A DNA stretch of 32,670 nt. Source: Clostridiales bacterium (GTDB lineage: Bacteria > Bacillota > Clostridia > Oscillospirales > CAG-272). Location of the stretch: positions 1-32,670 of the forward strand of contig JAAVZO010000009.1 in the NCBI GenBank assembly GCA_022791685.1. Reading direction: 5' to 3'. Below the pieces are notes generated by a model. That model saw nothing but the letters and a program-made list of their open reading frames with translations, made no database searches and was not told the DNA's origin. The translations under genes were made by a program, and so were the position numbers. Positions 1-10,629 of this stretch are shown one piece after another (position 1 is the stretch's first letter; each line of letters starts with the position of its first letter).

Positions 1-40
1 AAGGATGAGGTCTCCAGTTCGAATCTGGATAGCAGCTCCA
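1..40 (+). tRNA. tRNA gene, 3' part only (probably Thr)
   Basis: The window opens inside a tRNA. A five-pair T stem (TCCAG/CTGGA, 13-17 and 25-29) encloses the TTCGAAT loop, followed by the 3' acceptor strand TAGCAGC, discriminator T and an encoded CCA at 38-40. Bases 3-7 (GGATG) are the 3' side of the anticodon stem, followed by the variable loop AGGTC. The anticodon lies outside the window. The pattern resembles bacterial tRNA-Thr(GGT), with Ile as an alternative, so the identity is a guess while the tRNA call itself is firm. Confidence 0.85.
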
Positions 41-70
41 AAAAGCTTCGATGAAAATCGAAGCTTTTTT
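41..70 (+). terminator. Bidirectional intrinsic terminator after the tRNA
   Basis: A 12-bp stem (41-52 with 57-68) is closed by a GAAA tetraloop and followed by T's on the plus strand. It ends the tRNA transcript. Read on the minus strand it also ends in a T run, so it can stop the glycosidase gene at 143-1789 as well. Confidence 0.85.
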
Positions 71-88
71 GTTTTTATTTAAACCAGA

Positions 89-131
89 TACCCCAGATGT
101 CCGCAGCTTTACCACGCAGACGGCTGGGGTA
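89..131. repeat. Inverted repeat between terminator and glycosidase gene
   Basis: TACCCCAG (89-96) is matched by CTGGGGTA (124-131). An inner, imperfect GTCCGC/GCAGAC pair could extend the stem. There is no T run on the minus strand just after it, so it is not a standard terminator. It may stabilise the 3' end of the glycosidase mRNA or be remnant structure. Confidence 0.5.
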
Positions 132-142
132 CCATTTTTATA

Positions 143-1789
143 TTAGATTATAATATCATTTTCATCCACAAAATCAAAGCGAACCTGAACTTCATCAATC
201 AATCCACTGTCAAATCTATATCTCTGGTTCGGATTCAGCTGAGCGCTGCAAAGCGTATCAGCCGCCTGAAGTGTAATGTCCACAGGTTTGCATTCCATTC
301 CGGATATGCTCTTGATATTGCAGTCAAGGTCGGTTACAACACGTGCGCCCACCGTAAGTCCGAACATTTCCCTGCCGTCCTTATATACGCGCGCCATACC
401 ATTCTCACGCTTCAGCATATAGGTATGACCGAACAGCGTCTGCTCATAGCTGCTGTCGAAACTTTCAGCTGAACACGAGAATATCAGCTCATCCTTCACA
501 TAATCGATACCATAAAGATAGGTTATATATTCGAGTGCAGCCAGTATTGTCGGACCGTAGCCATCCTCACCTGGTGAAGGTTCACCAGTCGCTGGGTTGT
601 ACTGCTGCACGTATTTATCATGCTTTGCAAGGTTGTCGAGCCACTTGCGTCCGATCATCGAAGCCTCAGCATGGTGTCCGTATCCGAGCAGTGCGTCTAC
701 TGAGCGCTGCACCGACAATCCCTCTACCGGACCAGACCACGAATTATCTAATATGTCACCGTGCATATATTTGTGTACCTTTTCGGCGATCTCAGGTGTA
801 AAATTGTTGTACGCGTCGTTCACGTAAAACAGCGGGTCGTTAGCTGCAAGGTTGGGCAACGGAAGCGGCGTGAAGAACTCATCCTTATTGAGAAGATGGA
901 ACTTTATAAAATCATCCGCCATATCCTGATCCATCAGTCCGTGATACATACATTTGAGGTTTTCGAGCGTCAGAGTATAAAGCATTTTGTTGTCACAGTC
1001 GCGGTCGAACAACGCTTTTTTCTCATCATCCCAAAGATACTCACGAACCTTTTTTCGTATATCCGCAGCAGCAGCGCGCCATTTATCGCCCTCACCGTTC
1101 TCGAGTATATCAGATATCTCAGCAAGCGCGATACGATGTGAGTACGAATATGCCATATATTCAGCCGACTCGAATGGCAGCTTACCGCGTCCCACCGGAG
1201 GCTTTTCGCCGCACCACATACCGTACTGAGTGGAATATATCTCATTTGCCAGCAGGCGCGTGTTATTGTCATCACCGGTGTCATACGTGCACCAAGTTTC
1301 AAGGCAGCCGTCACCGTCACTGTCGCGGTAATTCCACAAATATTCGTCGAAATCTCGCAGCGATTCATACAGAAGCTTCAAATACTGCTTGTCCTTGCCG
1401 ATGAACCAATACATTCTCAGCGCTGAAACCGTGAAAAAGTCACCCTGCATGAAATCCTGACTCACTTGCATTCCATTGCCTGAATATTGTACCATACCAG
1501 GCATACGTCCATCGCGGCGTTGATACTGCATGAATATAAGCTGATTATTCAGCGCTACCTCCATATTGTGGGTAGCGTACATTTCGCCGCCCATAGGCTG
1601 AGTCTCAAGCCAGACTCCGTGATATTTTGCGCCTTCCTGCATGACCTTACGGTCACCGAACTGTTTGATATTAAGCTTTGCCAGCTCTTCGCAGCGGTCA
1701 AACACACGCTGACGCATTTCATTGTTACAGGTAAATTTTACACCTGTTTCAGTGATCCTATAATCTTCAGCAAGATATCCTCTTGACAT
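143..1789 (-). CDS. Six-hairpin glycoside hydrolase, GH63/MGH1-like
   Basis: This 548-residue protein has the features of the (alpha/alpha)6-barrel hydrolases around GH63, GH37 and mannosylglycerate hydrolase. Visible motifs are RDSDGDG (155-161), YDTGDDN (169-175), NSWSGPVEGL (349-358) and NPATGEPSPGEDGYGPT (398-414); in related enzymes the conserved acidic residues of these segments include the catalytic pair. The last 110 or so residues look like a beta-rich tail. No signal peptide is seen, so it probably hydrolyses imported alpha-linked glycosides in the cytoplasm. The ATG at 1789 has GGAGGAAG eight bases upstream. It has its own promoter and lies next to the beta-galactosidase and ThuA genes. 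The fold-level call is firm; the substrate is unknown. Confidence 0.75.
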   Translation of the reverse strand: MSRGYLAEDYRITETGVKFTCNNEMRQRVFDRCEELAKLNIKQFGDRKVMQEGAKYHGVWLETQPMGGEMYATHNMEVALNNQLIFMQYQRRDGRMPGMVQYSGNGMQVSQDFMQGDFFTVSALRMYWFIGKDKQYLKLLYESLRDFDEYLWNYRDSDGDGCLETWCTYDTGDDNNTRLLANEIYSTQYGMWCGEKPPVGRGKLPFESAEYMAYSYSHRIALAEISDILENGEGDKWRAAAADIRKKVREYLWDDEKKALFDRDCDNKMLYTLTLENLKCMYHGLMDQDMADDFIKFHLLNKDEFFTPLPLPNLAANDPLFYVNDAYNNFTPEIAEKVHKYMHGDILDNSWSGPVEGLSVQRSVDALLGYGHHAEASMIGRKWLDNLAKHDKYVQQYNPATGEPSPGEDGYGPTILAALEYITYLYGIDYVKDELIFSCSAESFDSSYEQTLFGHTYMLKRENGMARVYKDGREMFGLTVGARVVTDLDCNIKSISGMECKPVDITLQAADTLCSAQLNPNQRYRFDSGLIDEVQVRFDFVDENDIII

Positions 1790-1818
1790 AACTTCCTCCA
1801 GAAATTAAATTTCAGTTA

Positions 1819-1847
1819 ATTATAACCTATCTATGCACTTTTGTCAA
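1819..1847 (-). promoter_or_regulatory. Consensus sigma-A promoter for the GH63-like gene
   Basis: On the minus strand TTGACA (1842-1847), 17 bases and TATAAT (1819-1824) form a full-consensus housekeeping promoter. The expected start near 1812 leaves a leader of about 20 bases before the ATG at 1789. Confidence 0.85.
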
Positions 1848-1864
1848 CATATAAAATATTAAAT

Positions 1865-1883
1865 CTGTCAGAAAATATGACAG
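1865..1883. promoter_or_regulatory. Operator-like inverted repeat upstream of the GH63-like promoter
   Basis: CTGTCA and TGACAG flank a 7-base A/T-rich spacer. The element lies 17 bp upstream of the -35 box of the consensus promoter and could bind a dimeric regulator. No matching regulator is identified. Confidence 0.4.
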
Positions 1884-1914
1884 TTGCTTCTAATGGATAT
1901 CCTTAAGTAAAAAT

Positions 1915-1950
1915 ATAGGACTGACACGCAAAATAATGTGTCAGTCCTAT
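1915..1950 (-). terminator. Terminator of the beta-galactosidase gene
   Basis: A 13-bp perfect stem (1915-1927 with 1938-1950) has a 10-base loop. On the minus strand it is followed by ATTTTTACTT, and it lies about 20 bases after the stop at 1971. On the plus strand it is followed by TGTTATTTCT, so it may work both ways. Confidence 0.85.
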
Positions 1951-1970
1951 TGTTATTTCTAAAAAATAGC

Positions 1971-5106
<3,136 letters not shown>

Positions 5107-5142
5107 AACATTAAAAATAATCTTAAATAATTATCTATATAG

Positions 5143-5228
5143 ATGTGTTCGTTAACCGCTCAATTAAATTTTAAAAATTCTAATTTCTTCAGCATTTTCA
5201 AAAGCTGAAGTTAGGTTATCGAACACGT
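5143..5228. repeat. Nested inverted repeats between thuA-like gene and lacZ
   Basis: An outer pair, GTGTTCGTTAACC (5145-5157) and GGTTATCGAACAC (5214-5226), has one mismatch and encloses an inner hairpin CTTCAGC/GCTGAAG (5187-5193 and 5204-5210). The whole forms an 86-base two-stem structure 24 bases after the ThuA-like stop codon. It could be a terminator-like 3' end, a processing site or a small repeat element. A weak TTGAGC-N18-TATAGA promoter-like sequence for lacZ also lies in this gap. Confidence 0.6.
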
Positions 5229-5251
5229 ATATTAGATTTTAAAACGCGAAC

Positions 5252-6019
5252 TCAGCCTTCAGTCTTGTTAGCCTTTGCTTCCTCAAGCTCAACAAGCGGA
5301 TTCTTACGGTGCGGGCAATCAGTCGGACGCTTGATAACGAATTCGTTCGGAGCAGCCCAGCGAACAGCGTTGGTAAGGATTCTCTGTACGTTAGGATTGT
5401 GGAACGAAGCGCAAGTCTCATGACCGGGCTGGAAGTAGAATACTTTGCCGATTCCACGGTAGTATGTAAGACCGCTTCTGAAGATGTTTCCGCCCTTGTA
5501 CCAGCTGGTGAAAATGAGCTCATCAGGCTGCGGGATACGGAAGGGCTCGCCGTACATTTCTTCCTGCTCGATCTCGAAATACTCAGGGATTCCAGCGGCG
5601 ATAGGATGCTGCGGGAGTATATTCCAAACGATCTCCTGCTGATCGTCGCCCCACGAAAGATTACCTGAAGTGCCCACGATAGCGCCGAATGGCTTAGACT
5701 TATGTGCAGAGTGCATAGCGATAAAGCCCATGCCCTCGTCGTAAACGCGGTTTCTGATCTTCTCAACAAGCGCATCACTTACTTCATGATGAGACATATG
5801 TCCCCACCACATAAGTACATCAGTGTCGTTGAGCAGCTCGTCCGGCAGACCCTGATCCGGATCATCGAGAGTTACAGCGCGAACTATAAGATCCTCATTC
5901 TTTTCGAGGAACTCCTTGATAGTTCCATGAATGCCGTTCGGATACATAGCCTTTGCAGCTGCGTTGCTCTTTTCGTGACGACCTTCGTTCCAGATCGTTA
6001 CTTTAATTTTGTTTGCCAT
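5252..6019 (-). CDS. ThuA-like domain protein (trehalose-utilisation type)
   Basis: This 255-residue protein fills the ThuA domain, a class I glutamine-amidotransferase-like fold found in sugar catabolic loci. Visible markers are the N-terminal KVTIWNEGRHEK, WWGHMSHHEV (71-80), GMGFIAMHSAHKSKPF (97-111), EMYGEPF (154-160) and GKVFYFQPGHET (191-202). ThuA proteins are tied to metabolism of 3-keto-glycosides made by Gfo/Idh-type dehydrogenases, but no such dehydrogenase gene is visible here. The ATG at 6019 has GAGG upstream and its own promoter, and lacZ follows on the same strand. Cytoplasmic, with no signal peptide. The family call is strong; the reaction is not established. Confidence 0.85.
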   Translation of the reverse strand: MANKIKVTIWNEGRHEKSNAAAKAMYPNGIHGTIKEFLEKNEDLIVRAVTLDDPDQGLPDELLNDTDVLMWWGHMSHHEVSDALVEKIRNRVYDEGMGFIAMHSAHKSKPFGAIVGTSGNLSWGDDQQEIVWNILPQHPIAAGIPEYFEIEQEEMYGEPFRIPQPDELIFTSWYKGGNIFRSGLTYYRGIGKVFYFQPGHETCASFHNPNVQRILTNAVRWAAPNEFVIKRPTDCPHRKNPLVELEEAKANKTEG

Positions 6020-6033
6020 AATATAAACCTCAC

Positions 6034-6046
6034 TTTACAGTGTAAA
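6034..6046. promoter_or_regulatory. Operator-like palindrome in the thuA-like leader
   Basis: TTTACA-G-TGTAAA is a perfect palindrome around a central base. It lies between the predicted transcription start (about 6077) and the start codon at 6019, a typical place for a repressor to bind. Confidence 0.4.
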
Positions 6047-6083
6047 AATTCATGCTGATTTTGTTAAAAACAGCTCTAATAAC

Positions 6084-6112
6084 ATTATCGCACATTTTTG
6101 CCATAAAGTCAA
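6084..6112 (-). promoter_or_regulatory. Promoter of the thuA-like gene
   Basis: Minus-strand TTGACT (6107-6112), a 17-base spacer and GATAAT (6084-6089) make a good sigma-A promoter. The leader is about 58 bases. Confidence 0.75.
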
Positions 6113-6157
6113 CCGCTTTTTGAAAAAATTCAAAGTTTTTTTCGTTATAAATTATAG

Positions 6158-6186
6158 TTGAAAGTATTTGCAATTTATGGTATAAT
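6158..6186 (+). promoter_or_regulatory. Promoter of cardiolipin synthase gene
   Basis: TTGAAA (6158-6163), 17 bases and TATAAT (6181-6186) form a strong sigma-A promoter. The leader of about 95 bases to the GTG start holds two competing hairpins: TGCACA (6203-6208) can pair with TGTGCA (6223-6228), while CTGTGC (6222-6227) can pair with GCACAG (6245-6250). Confidence 0.75.
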
Positions 6187-6287
6187 ATAATGAAGTATAT
6201 TTTGCACATGAAAATTAAATTCTGTGCATAGTTATACAAATTTCGCACAGCAGACTCATTTAATAAAAATCAGGAGGATAAAACACG

Positions 6288-7838
6288 GTGAAGAAGAAAT
6301 ACCTAAAAAACTTTTCCGGACGGCTATTCACAACAGCGTTTATTGCACTGCTTCAAATTATAGCATTTGTCGTGTCCATCGGAGTGCTCGGAAGCTATAC
6401 ACTGACTATAAACGCAGCATTAACAATAGTAAGTATTATTGTTGTAGTTATAATAATCAATCAGCCGAAAAATCCGGCATATAAGTTAGTATGGACGATA
6501 CTTATATTGACCCTGCCATTATTTGGCGGGCTATTGTATCTCGCAGCTTCACTGCAATCCTCCACATTCCGATTCAGAAAAAAAGCTAAAATAGCGAGTG
6601 AAGTTATCGAACCATATATGCGTCAGGAGCTCGCTGTCACTGATGAAATGCGCCGTCAAAGCCGCACAAAGTCAGCACACGCGTCATACTTGTCAAATAA
6701 GGCATCATTTCCGGTATACAAAAACACATCATCGGTATATCTTCCAAGCGGCGAAGCCATGTTTGAATGGCTGAAAAAGGAGCTGTCAACTGCACAGCAT
6801 TTCATATTCCTCGAATTTTTTATAATTCAGGAGGGAGTAATGTGGGACAGCATATTGAAGATACTCATTGCCAAGGTCAAAGAAGGAGTCGATGTACGGC
6901 TCATTTGGGACGGCATGGGATGTATGTCTACACTGCCTAAGAACTACGACAAAACGCTCGAAAACCTCGGCATTAAAGTAATGATCTTCAATCCGTTCAT
7001 TCCGCTCGCGACTATAATCCAGAACAACCGCGACCACAGAAAGATCGTGGTAATCGACGGGCACACCGCATTTACCGGCGGCGTGAATCTCGCCGATGAA
7101 TATATCAACGCCTACGACCGATTCGGTCATTGGAAAGACTCAGCTATAATGCTGCGCGGTGATGCTGTAAAGAGCTTCACCATGATGTTCCTTGAAACAT
7201 GGTACACTGAAAACAAGGTCGACAGCAATATTGAGCAGTATATATGCACTCCTGCTAAAAACGGCTTTATTGTGTCCGATAGAAGCACATCAGGGTTCGC
7301 TCAGCCATATGCTGACACTCCGCTTGACGGCGAATGCGTAGGCGAGCTGGTATACTTCAACCTTATCAATAAGGCGAAGGAATACATTTACATCACTACT
7401 CCGTACCTGATACCAGACAACGAGCTTATAACTGCACTCTGCTTTGCGGCTAAGAGCGGGATCGACGTGCGTATAATCACACCGAAAATTCCGGATAAAT
7501 GGTATGTATTTCAAGTTACGCGGGGATTCTATGGTCAGCTATTAAACAGCGGAGTTAAAATATATGAATATACGCCCGGATTTATACATTCAAAAATATG
7601 CGTCAGCGACGATAGCATTGGAGTCGTTGGCTCGATAAATTTCGACTACCGCAGTCTATATCTGCATTTTGAATGTGCTGCCCTGATCTATGACAATCCT
7701 ACAGTATATGACATAAAGCGAGATTTTCTCGAGACATTGAAGGTGTCAGAGGAAATAACTCCGGAGATATATAAAAAAATACGCAGAAAAAGCGGTCTTA
7801 TCATGAGCGTTTTGAGAATATTCGCACCGCTGTTCTGA
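6288..7838 (+). CDS. cls: Cardiolipin synthase, phospholipase D superfamily
   Basis: This 516-residue protein has the usual bacterial Cls layout: two N-terminal membrane segments (about 14-36 and 41-58, with a further hydrophobic stretch 66-88) and two phospholipase D domains. The HKD motifs are H250-RKIVVI-D257 and H434-SKICVS-D441, each followed by the expected Gly/Asn-rich segment (GGVN, GSINFDYRS). Cls joins two phosphatidylglycerol molecules into cardiolipin at the membrane. It starts with GTG at 6288, ten bases after AGGAGG. The flippase gene follows after 16 bases, so they are likely one transcript. Confidence 0.93.
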   Translation: MKKKYLKNFSGRLFTTAFIALLQIIAFVVSIGVLGSYTLTINAALTIVSIIVVVIIINQPKNPAYKLVWTILILTLPLFGGLLYLAASLQSSTFRFRKKAKIASEVIEPYMRQELAVTDEMRRQSRTKSAHASYLSNKASFPVYKNTSSVYLPSGEAMFEWLKKELSTAQHFIFLEFFIIQEGVMWDSILKILIAKVKEGVDVRLIWDGMGCMSTLPKNYDKTLENLGIKVMIFNPFIPLATIIQNNRDHRKIVVIDGHTAFTGGVNLADEYINAYDRFGHWKDSAIMLRGDAVKSFTMMFLETWYTENKVDSNIEQYICTPAKNGFIVSDRSTSGFAQPYADTPLDGECVGELVYFNLINKAKEYIYITTPYLIPDNELITALCFAAKSGIDVRIITPKIPDKWYVFQVTRGFYGQLLNSGVKIYEYTPGFIHSKICVSDDSIGVVGSINFDYRSLYLHFECAALIYDNPTVYDIKRDFLETLKVSEEITPEIYKKIRRKSGLIMSVLRIFAPLF

Positions 7839-7854
7839 TATAAAAGGATATTAA

Positions 7855-9258
7855 ATGGATAAATATAAACGTCTGTTATCAAACACAGCAATACTCGGAC
7901 TCGGCACGTTCGGCTCAAAGCTGCTTGTATTCTTCCTGCTTCCTGTATACACGGAATTTCTTACCAAATCCGAATACAGTATGTCCGATATAATAACGCA
8001 GACTGCGAATCTTTTAATGCCGTTGATATCGCTCGGCATAAGCGACGCGGTATTCAGATACACGCTCGACCGCAGCACAGACCGGCGCGAGGTACTGACT
8101 ACCGGATTCGTTATAAATATACTCGGTATCATGCTGCTGCTCGCATTGTATCCGCTGATCGGCTCTATAGAATATTTCGGCGGGTATATGTGGCTTATTA
8201 TACTCTATACCTTCACAGCAAATATCCACTCACTTTTTGCGCAGTATATACGTGCAAGGGATATGACTACATTTTTCGCAGTCCAAGGACTGATAGCAAC
8301 ATTTATCACAGTTGCACTGAATATCATCTTCCTTGTTATATTCAAGCTCGGTGTGCCCGGATATGTGCTCAGTACTATAATTGCAGATGTTGTCGTATCA
8401 GTTATGATATTTCGCCTTGTGCGGCTCGATTACGCGATCCGTCCGCGATTTTGGAATCCAGTACTCGTCAAAAACATGCTTAGCTTCAGTATACCGCTGA
8501 TACCAACGACCGTGTTCTGGTGGATAACTAACGTAGCAGACCGATACATGGTAAAGGGTGTCCTCGGCGACGATATAAACGGACTTTATTCAGTGGCTTT
8601 CAAGATACCTACGATGCTGATACTGCTGTCAGGAATATTCATAGAGGCATGGCAATTTTCGGCAGTGACCGAACAAAATCTGAGTTCGCGCAGAAGTCAC
8701 GCGGCATTCTTTGGCACAGTATTTGACAGCTTTCAGGGAATGCTGTACATCTCCGCCGCGGGATTGATCGCTTTTTCAAAGATATTTGCTACGATATTAT
8801 TTGCAGACGATTACTACCCTGCATGGCAGTATATGCCGCTGCTGATAGCCGCAACGGTTTTCTCAAGCCTTGTGACCTTCATGGGAAGTGTGTATCTGGT
8901 AGACAAAAAGAGCGTGCTGTCGTTTGTCACCTCAATGATAGGTGCAGTAGTCAATCTACTGTTCAACTTCCTGCTGATACCGACAAAAATGGGTGCAAAC
9001 GGTGCAGCGCTTGCTACATTTATCAGCTACTTTGTGGTGTTCATAATCCGCGCAGTAAATACACAGAAGTTCATTAGATTTGATCTGCACGAGCAAAAGC
9101 TTGTCATAAATACTGTAGTAATAGGATTGCAGACTGTATTTATGATATTTGAGCTTCCGGGGTGGATATTCGTACAAATAATCGGTGTGATCGTTATATT
9201 CCTTATAAACTGCAAGCCTATCATTAACGGCTGCTTAAAAATGCTGAAACGTATATGA
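7855..9258 (+). CDS. Polysaccharide/lipid-linked oligosaccharide flippase (Wzx/MOP type)
   Basis: This 467-residue protein is almost wholly hydrophobic, with roughly 12-14 predicted membrane helices. Its N-terminus (LSNTAILGLGTFGSKLL) and the PLIPTTVFWWITNVADRYM-type segment at about 215-235 are typical of the oligosaccharide flippases in the MOP exporter superfamily. Such proteins move lipid-linked glycans across the cytoplasmic membrane for capsule, wall polymer or exopolysaccharide assembly. No glycosyltransferases are nearby, so the cargo is unknown. The ATG at 7855 is preceded by AAAAGGAT. It follows cls by 16 bases, suggesting a shared envelope role. A MATE-type exporter is a less likely alternative. 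Confidence 0.85.
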   Translation: MDKYKRLLSNTAILGLGTFGSKLLVFFLLPVYTEFLTKSEYSMSDIITQTANLLMPLISLGISDAVFRYTLDRSTDRREVLTTGFVINILGIMLLLALYPLIGSIEYFGGYMWLIILYTFTANIHSLFAQYIRARDMTTFFAVQGLIATFITVALNIIFLVIFKLGVPGYVLSTIIADVVVSVMIFRLVRLDYAIRPRFWNPVLVKNMLSFSIPLIPTTVFWWITNVADRYMVKGVLGDDINGLYSVAFKIPTMLILLSGIFIEAWQFSAVTEQNLSSRRSHAAFFGTVFDSFQGMLYISAAGLIAFSKIFATILFADDYYPAWQYMPLLIAATVFSSLVTFMGSVYLVDKKSVLSFVTSMIGAVVNLLFNFLLIPTKMGANGAALATFISYFVVFIIRAVNTQKFIRFDLHEQKLVINTVVIGLQTVFMIFELPGWIFVQIIGVIVIFLINCKPIINGCLKMLKRI

Positions 9259-9263
9259 TCGAA

Positions 9264-9291
9264 GCTCCGCAGATGATATCATCTGCGGAGC
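9264..9291. terminator. Perfect 28-bp palindrome after the flippase gene
   Basis: Two perfect 14-base arms meet without a spacer, 6 bases after the flippase stop. The plus strand afterwards is AAAAATATA rather than a T run, so it is at best a weak intrinsic terminator. It could also be a DNA-level site. Confidence 0.55.
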
Positions 9292-9311
9292 AAAAATATA
9301 CATTTAGTCTA

Positions 9312-9340
9312 TTGACAAAACAAGCAAATTGTGGTATTAT
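9312..9340 (+). promoter_or_regulatory. Promoter of tRNA-Arg
   Basis: TTGACA (9312-9317), 17 bases and TATTAT (9335-9340). The predicted start, near 9347, is about 10 bases before the mature tRNA 5' end. Confidence 0.85.
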
Positions 9341-9356
9341 ATTATAGTACAGATTT

Positions 9357-9433
9357 GTCTCGGTAGCTCAGTAGGATAGAGCGAACGCCTCCTAAGCGTT
9401 AGGTCGCTGGTTCGACTCCAGTTCGGGACGCCA
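9357..9433 (+). tRNA. tRNA-Arg (anticodon CCT)
   Basis: A complete cloverleaf can be drawn: acceptor GTCTCGG paired with TCGGGAC (two G-T pairs), D arm with AGCTCAGTAGGATAGAGC, anticodon stem AACGC/GCGTT with loop CTCCTAA (anticodon CCT, reading AGG), variable loop AGGTC, and T arm CTGG-TTCGACT-CCAG. The discriminator is G and the 3' CCA is encoded at 9431-9433. Confidence 0.97.
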
Positions 9434-9451
9434 AATAACTTAAATAAGCAT

Positions 9452-9480
9452 TCACGGAGTATATTTGCTCCGTGATTTGT
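9452..9480 (+). terminator. Terminator of tRNA-Arg
   Basis: An 8-bp stem TCACGGAG/CTCCGTGA (9452-9459 and 9468-9475) with an 8-base loop is followed by TTTGTTTGT. It separates the tRNA from the flavoprotein gene, for which no clear separate promoter was found. Confidence 0.8.
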
Positions 9481-9532
9481 TTGTATTCAAATAAAATTTA
9501 TTTTGAATAATATAAATGAAAGCGAAATAAAA

Positions 9533-10564
9533 ATGTATGATGTAATAATTATCGGAGCAGGACCAGCTGGAAGTACCGCTGCAAAGCTATTGTCCGAGCG
9601 CGGACTAAAAACTCTGCTTGTTGAAAAGTTTAAGCTTCCCCGTTATAAATCATGCTCTGGAGTTTTGATAAAAAAGACCCTTAATTTAGTATCACAATAT
9701 TTTAACGAATGTGTTCCTGAATCCGCTATGTGTACTCCGACCGATAACCGTGGTATGATATTTACTGACGACCGCGGCAATGAATACAGATTTGAACAAG
9801 AAGGGTTGAATATCTGGCGCAGCTCGTTTGACGGGTGGCTCACGATGAAAGCTGTCGAATCGGGTGCTGAGCTGCGCGACTCAACTGCTGTTGTGAACTG
9901 TGCGTGTGACACTGACGGCGTTACAGTAACTTTACGTGGAGACAAAACCTATACCGAACGTGCGTATTATGTTATCGACTGCGAAGGTGCAGTCGGCAGT
10001 GTTAAGCGTAAATTGATTCATACAGCGCCTCAGTATATCACCACCTTTCAGACATTCAATGATGGAAGTATAGACCTCGATCCGCACTACTTCTATGCCT
10101 ACTTGCAGCCAGAGCTGTCTGAATATGACGCATGGTTCAATGTCAAGGACGACCAGCTCGTGCTTGGTGTATCAGCAAAGGCCCCCCAGAATATACCTGA
10201 ATATTACAACAAATTCATATACTATATGACCGAACAGCATAAACTAAAAATAAGCACAGTACACAAGTCTGAGCGCTGGTTAATGCCTCATATTCTTCCC
10301 GGCTGCCGCATTGATTACAGAAGCGGAAGAGTATTCTTTGCCGGAGAATGTGCTGGATTTCTGAACCCAATGGGCGAAGGAATCTCAATAGGAATTGAAA
10401 GTGGTCACAATATCGCAGCAGCGATAGCTGAGAACTTTTCGGATATTGACGCAATTTACAGCTGTTATACCGCAAGCTGCGAAGAAATACATAATTACAT
10501 GAAGCGTCAATGGAATTTTGTCGGTCGCATGTCAGGTACATTTAAGGAAATGATACTCGAATAA
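9533..10564 (+). CDS. FAD-dependent oxidoreductase, geranylgeranyl-reductase family
   Basis: This protein of 343 residues starts directly with a Rossmann dinucleotide fold: MYDVIIIGAGPAGSTAA, with GAGPAG at 8-13. The C-terminal FAD segment GECAGFLNPMGEGI (271-284) matches the family's usual GDAAGFVNP-GEGI pattern, with Glu where Asp is usual. Members reduce isoprenoid double bonds or pass electrons to quinones. With no partner gene nearby, the substrate is unknown; an isoprenoid lipid is a guess. The ATG at 9533 is preferred because the fold starts there; an in-frame TTG at 9503 adds ten polar residues. Neither start has a strong Shine-Dalgarno sequence. Confidence 0.8.
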   Translation: MYDVIIIGAGPAGSTAAKLLSERGLKTLLVEKFKLPRYKSCSGVLIKKTLNLVSQYFNECVPESAMCTPTDNRGMIFTDDRGNEYRFEQEGLNIWRSSFDGWLTMKAVESGAELRDSTAVVNCACDTDGVTVTLRGDKTYTERAYYVIDCEGAVGSVKRKLIHTAPQYITTFQTFNDGSIDLDPHYFYAYLQPELSEYDAWFNVKDDQLVLGVSAKAPQNIPEYYNKFIYYMTEQHKLKISTVHKSERWLMPHILPGCRIDYRSGRVFFAGECAGFLNPMGEGISIGIESGHNIAAAIAENFSDIDAIYSCYTASCEEIHNYMKRQWNFVGRMSGTFKEMILE

Positions 10565-10592
10565 ATATTAAATCACAACTGTTGAAACATAG

Positions 10593-10625
10593 ACGAGCCG
10601 CTCAAAATGAGCGGCTCGTTTGACT
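10593..10625. terminator. Terminator between the flavoprotein gene and cotJC
   Basis: A perfect 12-bp stem (10593-10604 and 10608-10619) with an AAA loop lies between two converging genes. The T-containing tail on the plus strand (GTTTGACTTATTTT) suits the flavoprotein gene. The minus-strand tail is weak. Confidence 0.75.
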
Positions 10626-10629
10626 TATT

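Noticed and set aside
5239-5778. A 179-codon open frame on the minus strand
   Set aside because: It is another frame of the ThuA-like gene, rich in Ser/Arg/Leu, with no ribosome site or recognisable motif.
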